Assembly (NCBI GenBank): GCA_018340375.1
Contig: JAFFJZ010000010.1
Location: forward strand, 6,138,001 to 6,202,000
DNA from: Gonatopus flavifemur
Lineage: Eukaryota; Arthropoda; Insecta; Hymenoptera; Dryinidae
DNA length: 64,000 nt
Direction: 5' to 3'
This document shows positions 37,988 through 47,809 of this stretch, piece after piece (position 1 is the first letter of the stretch; every line of letters begins with the position of its first letter). Below the pieces are notes generated by a model that was not told the origin of the DNA, searched no databases, and saw nothing but the letters and a program-made list of their open reading frames with translations. The position numbers and the translations under genes are program-made.

Positions 37988-38566
37988 CACCAAAAAAAAA
38001 TAATCAGTTACCCTTACTACAAATTAGTTCCAGCAACTAGATGCAGTTGTTGATATTTGGATCAGTGTTTCCACACGAACAAAAAGAAATTCCCCCTAAC
38101 TAGAATGAAAAATCCCTAGTTATCCCTTTTTTCTTAGAAAAAAAAAACAATCCCTCTTTATCCCTCTTTTGGAAGGAAGAAATCCCTAAATATTCCCCTT
38201 TTTGGGAAATGAATGTCTTGTTAAAGATTCATTCTAAATATCGAATTTTAATTCGGGTTTTGTATTTCCATAAAAAAAATTATCCTGTCTAAAAATCCCA
38301 CAAAATCCCTCAATCCCTGTTTAATCCCTTAAGAGGTCCAAAAATCCCCAAACTGGAATAATAATCCCTGAAGTGGAAACACTGATTTGGATACCTAAAA
38401 CGAGCGTTGACTCAACTAAATTCAAATTTAATTTCTCTGGCTTTAGTTGCTGTTACTGATTTGAAGTTGCCTTTACTACAGCTTTTATTACCAGCTTTTA
38501 TTACTCGGAACTAATTTCCATAATTAACTTCAGTTCATTCAGTCAAATAAATTATTTTTTTCGGTG
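37988..38566. mobile_element. CAC-type 2-bp-TSD element carrying a hAT MITE
   Basis: Left end CACCAAAAAAAAATAATCAG, right end AATTATTTTTTTCGGTG, with CA on both sides. The body has AACTAATTTCC/AATTAGTTCC and CAACTA/TAGTTG pairs spanning the internal hAT insertion at 38063-38384. About 257 bp without that insertion. Confidence 0.65.
38063..38384. mobile_element. 322-bp non-autonomous hAT with 8-bp TSD
   Basis: CAGTGTTTCCAC at the left and GTGGAAACACTG at the right are perfect inverse ends. ATTTGGAT is duplicated exactly on both sides (38055-38062 and 38385-38392). An 8-bp duplication is the hAT signature. The interior is dominated by AATCCCT words and is noncoding. Confidence 0.88.
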
Positions 38567-39059
38567 CAGTACTTGCAACTGTGACAACGATACTGAGCCA
38601 GTATCGGCCTGTGTTTCCATTTCCACATGGAATACTACCTTTTTTTGTGATCATGAAGGTATAATAAAGTACAGCGTGTACTCTGGGTACATGGGATCTG
38701 GAGTCGTGAAAAAATTGAGGAAGAATTATTTTTGTACGAATCATTAGAACCGACGAAATCGTGCAGATCTCGTATTTGCTGCTTGAAATTTAAATCATTT
38801 CTTATAATACAAGGGCACAATTCAATCACCGCAACCCCTCTAAAGTGTTATACATGAAGAATATTGAAGTATATACAAATTATATGTAATTCTGAAAATT
38901 TTGACACTCGGGTCCTTTAATCAATCGTCAAAATAACATGAAGAAACCCGGACTGAATGAATTGTTGATCAATATAATCAGAAATAAAATGGAACCATAT
39001 TTTGTCATCGGATATCCAACCACACGGAAAAAAATGCAGATTGAAAGATTAATAATCTT
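38567..39059. other. No gene recognised
   Basis: A CACACGGAAAAAAATGCAG start at about 39022 looks like one end of a CAC-type element, but no right end was found. Confidence 0.3.
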
Positions 39060-39310
39060 CCCAAGCGTGTATCGCCTGTAATGACAATGGGCCCCAGGCT
39101 GGGTCCATCCTCTTCAACCCAGTATTGGGGAATAACGATGGGGCCCATGTTGGCTTAATTTTGGCCGTGTTGTGCTTTCCCATACAATTATGGTTGGTAA
39201 AAAATGGAAATAATGAATCTTAGTGTGGGCAAATTTGAACTTGGCCCCAATTTGGACGGGCGTTAGGCCAAGATTGAAGTGAATTTATATCCCGAACATG
39301 TGCGTAAAAT

Positions 39311-39431
39311 CCTCAGCGTGTATGAATTCTGATCCCACTTTGGTCCAGTCTTGGGCCCATGTAGGGACGATGGGGCCAAACGCTAGGCCCAAAACTGGGC
39401 CAAAGTGGGGCTGAAATTCATGCCCGCTGGG
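39311..39431. mobile_element. CCC-type hairpin MITE nested in the TGGGCC element
   Basis: CAGCGTGTATGAATTCTGAT on the left pairs with TGAAATTCATGCCCGCTG on the right, and CCCACTTTGG pairs with CCAAAGTGGGG. The first bases (CCT) differ from the usual CCC by one change. AT flanks both ends. 121 bp. Confidence 0.6.
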
Positions 39432-39647
39432 ATAGAATTCAAAGCAATTTTCCAATTTCAAAAAAAAGGAAGGGGCGGTGTTAATTGCCTAGTCTGGGTT
39501 CATGCTGGGCCCATGGTGTTACCAACCCTCGGGCAAAGCAATACAGCTAAGCTGGGAACGATGTTATCATCTCAGGGTTGGCCCCATTTGTCTGCCCAGC
39601 TTGGCTCCACGTTGGGCAGCATGGGCACCCACCCTGGGGTTAGATTG

Positions 39648-39851
39648 CCCGAGAAAAAGTGAATTAGATCTAATGAGATCTATGTAGATCTCTTGAGATA
39701 TAAGTAGATCTCTTTAGATATATGTAGATCTGTTTAGATCTCGTTTTTCCAAAATTTAGATCTAAAGAGATCTACATATATCTAAAGAGATCTACTTATA
39801 TCTCAAGAGATCTACATAGATCTCATTAGATCTAATTCACTTTTTCCCGGG
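39648..39851. mobile_element. Perfect AGATCT palindrome with 10-bp period
   Basis: AGATCT or AGATAT begins at 39666, 39676, 39686, 39696, 39706, 39716, 39726 and 39736, exactly every 10 bases. The mirror array begins at 39758, 39768, 39778, 39788, 39798, 39808, 39818 and 39828. The arms from AAAAAGTG inward are identical inverse copies for about 78 bp. Ends are CCCGAGAAAAAG and CTTTTTCCCGGG, with TG on both sides. Perfect arms indicate a young element or active arm homogenisation. Confidence 0.85.
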
Positions 39852-39878
39852 TGGTCCCACCGTTGATACACACTCGGG

Positions 39879-41550
39879 TTTAGTAAAAAAATCGAAGAAT
39901 ATTTTTCAAAATCGTAATGAAGATAAAACGCTTCACATTTCTGTTGAATTTCATCTGTTCATTTGAAAAAAAGAATGAAAAATTATCAATACTCAACAAA
40001 CAATAGAAAGAAGTATGAATTTTCAAAAAGACGCGCATGAAAATTTACGAACTGAATAACAAAATTTCTAGATTGTATTATTTATTTTGTGAAATTCCAT
40101 ACGCGACTTTTGGAAAGTTGATATTTTCCTCTATTATTCGTTAAGTATCGATAGTTTATCGTTCTTCTATATAAATAATAATAATAAATAATGTCAAAAT
40201 TTAAGAAACATTCTTCGATTTTCTATTGAGAATTACTATATCTTCGAACCGCATTCTCTTCCGTGCATCATTCGTGCAATGAATTTCATTTCAGGTTCAT
40301 CAGAATGTAAATTTCTGAATTTGCAAACTGTAGCGAGAACACCCCCTTTTGCCCCCCCTCCCCCTTAGATCCGGCTCTGCTAAATTAGAAAGAAAATTTG
40401 CTACAACAGCACAAACCTCACTCCTTTGGCAATTAGGCATTTAATGATTCAAAAACTTGGTGTTGTGGATATAAGAACCGCTAGAAAATTTGCTAAAACA
40501 GCAAGTTGATTCAGCAAAACAGATTTCTTAGAATCGCTATTTCAGGAAGAATTTTTCTTCAAGAACATCACATAACCGTATTGTCTGATACCCAAACATT
40601 ATCATGAGCTCTAAAATTAATCATATGTCTAAACGATCCGTCTACCAAAGCCACGAATAAAAATATCTTTGTGAACTTTATATTCAGAGCAATAAAACGC
40701 CGTTTCAAACATATAAACAAAACATTTTATTCCGACCATTGCATTCACAAGTAATTTTTAACAACGCACAATTGGATTTTGAAAAAAAAAAAAACAGAGC
40801 AAAATAAGGAATTTTGTTACGAAATTATGAATCACCAACCATGAATATCGCAATAAAGAAGATAAAATTATGAATTTGGAACGTCTGTATTCAAATTTAT
40901 CGTTGTCTGGTTTGATAATTCTTCCGTGTTTCTGAATATTGAGAAATTGGAATACCCTCTTTCATCATTGACAGAACAAATTAAATTCCATTATCATGAC
41001 GACTTAGATACATAATTTCTCAAACTGTCTAATGTAGTGCTCAAGAGTAATTATATGCATGGGATAACGCCGGTTAATTGACGCTCGTATGAAAGTCTGA
41101 ACCAGGCGATGAGGAATGTTGTTTAGGGATAAAGAAGAGTATATATCTAGCGTGGTTTTACCAACCAGTACACGCAAGTTTCTACATCCACAAAGACGGT
41201 CGCGTAGGATTATTAATGAGTGCATCTCAATCCGGCAATTTTTCCACGTCGTTCCGAGTAATGCACGGAACCGCGGGGGGCAAGCAGCCTATATTGCCCG
41301 ATCAATCAAGATGAGCTCAACCGGCTTGTAAGCAACTAACTGCCACAGTCTTGTCTTTTGCTCTTTGATACGAAAGCCTTTTCACAGCTGTACAGTCGGA
41401 ATACCATCAGAGTCATAGTATTGACTGATACTCGCCTTTGAATGTATATCTGCAATGATCCGTGTCTCCGATCTTCGAACGATCTCAGACGCCTATAATG
41501 TAGAGTTCACATCTCTCACAATATCATAAAAATGATATTTCATCGAAATA
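39879..41550. other. No gene recognised
   Basis: AT-rich. 40380-40540 holds AATTTGCTACAACAGCA and TTTGCTAAAACAGCAAG words of the AGCAAA repeat. Otherwise nothing. Confidence 0.35.
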
Positions 41551-41811
41551 CACTGACAGAAAAACGACCTGGTTGAAACATTCGTGTTCACGATAACTTG
41601 AAATCTGATTCGATTCACCAGGAAATGTGATTGCGACATCCAAAAGAAGTGATTGAAGCCAAAATTAACTAAGTATTCTGGTTATCATACCAAGAAAAAG
41701 ATCTATAGTTTTTCTAACCTGGAAAATGTAGTTAGTTTTGGCTTCAACCACTTTTTCTAAGCATAAAAATCAAGTTATTGCGACCAAACCAGGCCATGTT
41801 TTTTGTCAGTG
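41551..41811. mobile_element. CAC-type 2-bp-TSD MITE (CACTGACAGAAAAA)
   Basis: CACTGACAGAAAAACGACCT and AGGCCATGTTTTTTGTCAGTG are the inverse ends, TA on both sides. Inside, GTGATTGAAGCCAAAATTAA pairs with TAGTTTTGGCTTCAACCAC. 261 bp. A TA duplication alone would also fit Tc1/mariner, but the CAC end and the other members argue for the CAC-type group. Confidence 0.75.
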
Positions 41812-43963
41812 TACGTTATTGCACTCACAAACGATTTGTCTTGCGTTTTTGGCAATGCTTTTTGCCGAAGCTAAGATCAGTTTGCCATGCGAATAGTATT
41901 TTCTTCCCCACGTGAGGAAAAAGTATGTTACAATGTGGGCGGTCGAATTTACAACTTGCTTCGCTTTGCCATGGAATAGTTGGATAAAGTAAGAGAAGTA
42001 CAAAGCAATAGGATACGTGCTTTAGCCTGATTTTTTTTTCAGGAGCTGATTGAAATCGATCGAGATAATTCACCGGTCCCGACCCATATCATACCGAAGC
42101 CAATTCAAGCTTGCTCGGACTAATCAGATCAATCAGAGGGGAACGATCGCGAAATGAGTTCGGCATCATTATCCTTCGAAAGATCATCTTGTGAAAACGA
42201 TATATGTATGGATGCACAAAGAGGATTGCAAGATCAAGAGAGTAGTGGTATACGGGCCTGATAGGTCCTATGGGTCTCGACTAGTAGGTCCCGGGTCCTT
42301 GTAGATCGCAAATTGAATCGTGAAATCGATTCAAGTTCATAAGGTAAGCTTAAATGCATTCATCTCTCTATCCTTATATAAATGTAATTCAATGCATTAT
42401 TACACTGGATCGAGTCATTTATTATATCCATAAAGGAGTTCCTTGCTAATTAGAATCGCGTATTGATATGAGGTAATCTACGTTACGTTCTTCTATTGTT
42501 CGAATGAAAAATAGAAGCACGTAAGAAAAGCAGTCATGAGAATCTTTTCTGTATCTTTGATTTGGGCGAAATTCATCAGGGGATTTATACGAAAAGAGTA
42601 ATCATTGGATTTCAAGATACACTCGGATGAGGAATGATCCTTTTTCCTACTTCCGACATCCTTCTCTCTATTCAAAGCATCTTCTCTTCTTAATCCTAAC
42701 AAATCGAATTTAACCGTCATGGTTAAACTGTCACCCGAAATATCAGTGACAACGCCATGTCAGATTGACGTGATTCGAAAGGGAGGATGAAGAAAATTTG
42801 GTAAACGATTTGAAACATCTGATTTTATGGATAAGAAAACTCACGAGCCAAGTATTCATGAGACGACGCTACTTGAGTTAGATGAAACAATAATGCCTGA
42901 TGCGTAAGTATTCATTCGGTGACAACTGGAGATGAAGCGAGACGGCGAATAGACCTAGACCTGGCATCGGAAGAAGGAGCATAATAATGCGCGCCAGGTG
43001 CAAAAGCACATATAGGAAGCTAAGAAAGACGAAAGAAGGAAGGTCACAGAAGTCCAAAAGCAGTGCGTGTCATTAGAGAGTGTGAAAGACGTGACAAATG
43101 ATAGTCTGTCTGATCTTGAATGCGCACATTGATGCCCCCTATCGTTGACGCTCGTTGTTGCGGTTGCGTATTGTATTTCTACGCTTAAGCGTAGATGTAT
43201 GCGTTCACGTATGTATTTATATTAGTGAGAATCAGAATAACGCGAGTTACTTTTTTCAACAGTTTGTACGTGTATGTGTGTATTTTTTTTTCTTATTTCC
43301 AACAAAACGGGGACTGAGAAAAAACGTTCAACAGCGTTAGAAGGAGAAAATCTCGCCCCATCTTTCTCAACTGAAACTCACGTGTGGATATACGTATATA
43401 TATATATATATTGGATACCTCTGATCCTCTTCTTCTTCCTCTTAGCTCTTCGCGACGTTCTCTTCTTTAGACACGCGTTGTTTAAGTCATTCTTGTGTAT
43501 GAGAAAGTAATTCGCCATGGATCCTCGTGTTCGGTGATGTTTTGACAGGCGGTTGACGAGCGATTGTCCTCACTTTTTTTCCTTCGAGATCTTCTACTTT
43601 TATTTCGATCCTTCAGTTTTTTCTTTCCAGATTATTGAATGCAGTTGATTACCTTTATACGATTCCCTCTTTGTCAATTTTCAAAGGAAAACAAATCGAT
43701 TGGCTTGATTCCAGTCCAATATATTTCAAACACACGATGGATGGCGATTGGATCATTGAAGTATTTGACAATACTTTTAGAGTCAAGAGAAAGCAATTTT
43801 TCATTTTCAAATAAATTAGAGTCCTGATTGAACGAATTTTCATGTTGAAAATTCATTTCTAATGGGAATTTGATGTCATTTGAATGATTTTATGAATGAT
43901 TTAGTGTATTGCGGAAATAAACTTTGGGGAGATAAATCTTCTCTCAATGAATCTATATACTTT
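41812..43963. other. No gene recognised over 2.1 kb
   Basis: A short TA microsatellite is at about 43397-43411. No coding or repeat evidence beyond that. Confidence 0.35.
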
Positions 43964-44591
43964 ATTGAAAATAGGGGTGTGCGAACCTTGAATTTTTCAG
44001 TCGAACCGAACTCCAAATATATCCCGAGTGGAAATTAATTCTTGGCGGCAGCTTGGGCCAAACTATTCGTCCTCACTTTATTTCAGGCCCTGTTTTGGTT
44101 ACCCTTATAGGGCCTAGACAGGATTGTCACGCACTCATCTTCAAGGCCTGCATAGTATTCCAAACTTGGGCCTATGTAGGACACCCATGATGAGGCCAAT
44201 GTAGGCGATGAAACTAGAACCTTTAAGAGGAAAATAAATTGTTGCGAATATCATGAAATTGAATAAATACTGCAAGAAGGGAACTTCCTCGATTGAAAAT
44301 TGGGCTATCCAAGGTACCCAGACCACTTCAGCTTGAGTCCAGACAGGGCCTGGAATGAGCCGATTCCAATTTCTATTCGGGTATTCCACCCAACATTACT
44401 TTGTTCATACATTATCGGACTGTATCAAAAAACAGAACAGCCTCATTCAGTCTTGGAATTAACCATACAGTGATGTTTTTTTCGATTTTTTGACATTGTT
44501 CACCGATAGTGTGAACACAGTAATCATGGATAGAACATTTTTTTGGGGGCATACACCACAAAAAGTCGAAATTGCTTTTTAAACTAGGTTT

Positions 44592-45914
44592 ACGAGGTGT
44601 GTTCAAAAAGTAAGGTGACTTTGTATTTTTAAGAAAAAATATTTATTTATTTATCAATATTTATGTTGTCCCCTTCAAAGTAATCCCCCTCAGATACAAT
44701 ACACTTATGCCAACGGTTTTTCCAATCCTCAAGGCACTTCTCATAAGCACTTTTCGGTATAGCCTTGAGCTCTTCCAGCGATGCAGTCTTTATCTCTTCA
44801 ATCGTTGCAAATCTCCGTCCTTTCATAGGTCTCTTTAGTTTTGGGAACAAGAAAAAGTCACATGGGGCCAAATCCGGTGAATATGGTGGCTGAGGCATGA
44901 TTGTGGTGTTGTTTTTGGCCAAAAAATCTCTCACAAGCAAAGATGAGTGAGCAGGGGCATTATCGTGATGCAAAAACCATGAATTATTTTTCCACAATTC
45001 TGGACGTTTTCTTCGTATTGCTTCTCGCAAACGGCGCATAACTTCAAGATAATACTGTTTATTGACCGTACGACCATATGGTAAGAACTCCTGATGCACC
45101 ACGCCATGGTAATCGAAGAAAACAGTGAGCAAAACTTTGACATTTGATCGAACTTGGCGTGCTTTTTTCGGTCTTGGCTCATCTGGGGTCTTCCATTGGG
45201 ACTATTGGACTTTGGTTTCGACATCATAACCATATACCCATGATTCGTCACCAGTTATGACCCTTTTGAGTAAATCTGGGTCGTCGTTGACGTCATTCAA
45301 CAGTTCTTGAGCGATGCTCATGCGATGGTTCTTTTGGTCAAAATTTAGCAATTTCGGAACAAACTTCGCTGACACACGTCTCATGCCCAAAACGTTAGAA
45401 AAAATTTCATGGCACGAGCCAAGCGATAAACCAACATCCTCAGCAACTTCTCTGATAGTGATTCGACGATTTTCCAAAACAATTTTCTTCACTGCTTGAA
45501 CGTTTTCATCAGTTGTTGACGTGCTTGGGCGTCCAGAGCGAGGCTCGTCATTGGCGTCTTCCCGGCCATCTTGGAAGAGTTTGTACCACTTGTAAACATT
45601 TTTTTTACTCAGAACAGTTTCACCGTATGCTACTGTCAACATTTTAAGTGTTTCGGAGCACTTTATTTTATTTTTTACACAAAATTTGATGCAAATCCTT
45701 TGATCCATATTTTTTGATAGCAAGAAATCGCCGAGCACGCAAAACACTTATAACCTTTACGCTTCTCACAACCTAACAAAAAATGCTATACACTTGAAAC
45801 TTGGTACAGATGTTCGGGAAGAGTGTGCCAACATAACAAAACAAAAAAATCGATAATCGAAAGTACGTTGCCCGCGAAATTTGAAAAGTCACCTTACTTT
45901 TTGAACACACCTCG
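44592..45914 (-). mobile_element. Second mariner element, CGAGGTGTGTTCAAAA type
   Basis: CGAGGTGTGTTCAAAAAGTA at the left and its exact inverse at the right extend through AGGTGACTT, with TA on each side. Length 1323 bp, full-length for mariner. It encodes a single minus-strand transposase broken by one stop codon. Confidence 0.93.
44647..45708 (-). pseudogene. mariner transposase with one in-frame stop
   Basis: The frame starts MDQRICIKFCVKN at 45708 (family-like start; an upstream ATG at 45747 is in frame) and ends at 44647, about 353 residues. It contains EPRSGRPS in the linker, FVPKLL, and aspartates in ITGDESWV, HHDNAPAH and YSPDLAPCD, with 34 residues between the last two. A single TAG at 45202-45204, shortly after DESWV, is the only disruption; the reading frame is unchanged either side. 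The protein differs strongly from the first mariner in the window, so it is a separate lineage, possibly vertumnana-like. Confidence 0.9.
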
Positions 45915-46549
45915 TATATTCAAAAAAGGGATTAATATCAGGGCAAGGCCCTATGCAGGCTGTAGTTGGATGCAATCAGATTTTCAAAACGGGGAAAACG
46001 TTGGAAATACTGTTGGGCCCTATATGAGTTGTATACAGGTATGCTTAAATAAAGATCTTCGGGGGAATACGGGAAGCCTTGCAAGGCCTTGCATAAGGCT
46101 GTAGTTGGTGTGCCTAGATTTTTGAAACCGGGGAAAAAATTGGTAATGCAGCGTGGCCCCATATGGGCTCCATGTGGGTGTCCCTGACTTAGAGAGATCA
46201 GGCTGAATATCAGCAAGCCGACTAAGCCCCTTAGTGACTGGAGTTTGAACATGCTAAGCTTGGGTACCCAATATAAGTCCATACGGGGCCTATATTCAAT
46301 ACTTGACGCCCGGACAAATTTCCACACGGCATTTTCCAAGTGGAACCGAACTCGAACCGGACTCCAAATTTTCCCAGTCGAACTGAACTCAAAGCGAACT
46401 GCAAACATATTTTTCAAGTTGAACCGAACTTTGTAATTTCGAACCCACTTCCAACTTTCAAAACGTCTAATGGCAAAGCCAAAACTAAATTGGAAATACA
46501 TTTATGAAAACACAATCCATCATGGATTCATTTTTTGAAGTGACTCATT

Positions 46550-47446
46550 AAGGCCCATGGCGAAACCGTCGGGGATGAAGAAAAAGTGGAGACGGGGATT
46601 ATAGCATCTGATTGAAAGATCATTTTCCATGCAGTAAAATTGTTTTTTCCAATTATTTAAACAATTTTTGTTCAAACAATTACGTCAAAAAATCCATATA
46701 AGGCAAAACCAACACCGCCATTCGATTCTGCACAAGAAATCATATAAAATCTGTGTACGCAGGGATTTTTTTTCTCACTATATTTATCTAAAAAAATGAA
46801 ATAAATAATTTCGAGTCAGACACACCCGTTCAGGACCATGGCGAAACCATCGTGGATAAAAAAAAACGTGGATACAGGGATGACAGCATCTGATTGAAAG
46901 ATTATTTTCCACAGAGGAAAAGTTTTATTTCCAATTATTTAATCAATCACGTCAAAAAATCCATGTAAGGCAAAACCAACACCGCCATTCGATTCTGCGC
47001 AAGAAATCATATCAAATCTATGTACGCAGAAATTTTTTTTCTCACTATATTTATTTTAAAAAATTGTTTAAACAATGGGAAAAAATAATCTTCCTCCATG
47101 GAAAATAATCTTTCAATCAGATGCTGTCATCCCCGTATCTAGGTTTTTTTTATTCACGATGATTTCGCCATGGTCCTGAACGGGTGTTGTCTGACTCGAA
47201 ATTATTTATTTAATTTTTAAAAATAAATATAGTGAGAAAAAAAATCTCTGCGTTCATAGATTTTATATGCATTCTTGCGTAGAATCGAATGGCGGTGTCG
47301 GTTTTGCCTTATCTGGATTTCTTGACGTAATTGTTTGAACAATTGGAAAAAATAATCTTACTCCATGGAAAATAATCTTTCAATCAGATGCTGTCATCCC
47401 CGTATCCACTTTTTTTTATCCACGATGGTTTCGCCATGGGCCCTAA
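46550..47446. repeat. Palindrome of four related ~220-290-bp units
   Basis: Two direct copies (about 46550-46820 and 46835-47060) are followed by two inverted copies (about 47065-47195 and 47200-47446). Shared words include CCATGGCGAAACC, CATCTGATTGAAAGAT, ACACCGCCATTCGATTCTG and TTTTTTCTCACTATATTTAT. Outer ends GGCCCATGGCGAAACC and GGTTTCGCCATGGGCC are inverse. This is either a foldback element whose arms were tandemly duplicated, or two copies of a smaller element in inverted orientation. Confidence 0.75.
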
Positions 47447-47809
47447 TGGATTAAAACAGTCTACCCTAGTAGCACCAAAAGTATGTACAACATTTTGAGA
47501 ATATTTATCAAACGTTTGGGTGATTCAGAAACATTCGGAGAATATTCTATACATATTGGAGGTATTTGAGTAATAATGAAGATGTCAATTATCATTGGTC
47601 ATTGATTGCAATTGTTTTCTCCATTGCACAGCATTCTTATGTTTCTATTCTAACCTCGAGCCGAACATTTTCAATGAATGCAGTTCGAGATTTAAACCGA
47701 ACCAAACTGTTTCTGTTATCCGAGTTCGAAGTTCGAACCAAACCGAACAGCAGGAGTTCGATTCGGTTCGGTTCGAGATTCGGACGGTTCGCACACCCCT
47801 AATTGAAAA

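Larger units (their letters stand above)
39060..39878. mobile_element. CCC-type element of TGGGCC repeats, outer shell of a nest
   Basis: Ends CCCAAGCGTGTATC and GATACACACTCGGG are inverse, with TT on both sides. The body is packed with TTGGCCC, TGGGCCCA and GGGGCC words in both orientations. Two further elements (39311-39431 and 39648-39851) are inserted inside. Relatives are fragments at 8100-8175, 44037-46300 and 47995-48060. Confidence 0.65.
44023..46330. mobile_element. CCC-type element of TGGGCC/GGCCT repeats inside the hAT
   Basis: Left end CCCGAGTGGAAATTAATTC. The right end, AAATTTCCACACGGC, is inverse apart from its last base. AT lies on both sides. When it is skipped, the hAT subterminal run GAACCGAACTCC continues smoothly into GGAACCGAACTCGAACC at 46342, which supports the boundaries. 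The body holds AGGCCT, GGGCCTA and TTGGGCC words on both sides of the mariner insertion. Confidence 0.6.
43972..47801. mobile_element. 3.83-kb non-autonomous hAT element with nested insertions
   Basis: TAGGGGTGTGCGAACC at 43972 and GGTTCGCACACCCCTA ending at 47801 agree at 15 of 16 or more positions as inverted ends (a GGAC spacer precedes the right one). ATTGAAAA is duplicated exactly at 43964-43971 and 47802-47809, the 8-bp hAT signature. Subterminal GAACCGAACT and GGTTCGGTTCG words face inward from each end. The element carries a CCC-type element (44023-46330), which carries a mariner (44592-45914), and a separate palindrome (46550-47446). No hAT transposase was recognised inside, so it would depend on an enzyme in trans. 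Confidence 0.88.

Noticed and set aside
39022..39055. CAC-type element starting CACACGGAAAAAAATGCAG
   Set aside because: No right terminus could be paired with it, so only a possible end is noted.
41551..41811. Assignment to Tc1/mariner because of TA flanks
   Set aside because: Its CAC end matches the class whose other members duplicate CA, TG or AA.
45938..46501. 187-codon open frame on the minus strand
   Set aside because: It crosses TGGGCC repeats, an element boundary and the hAT subterminal array, so it is a by-product of repeat sequence.
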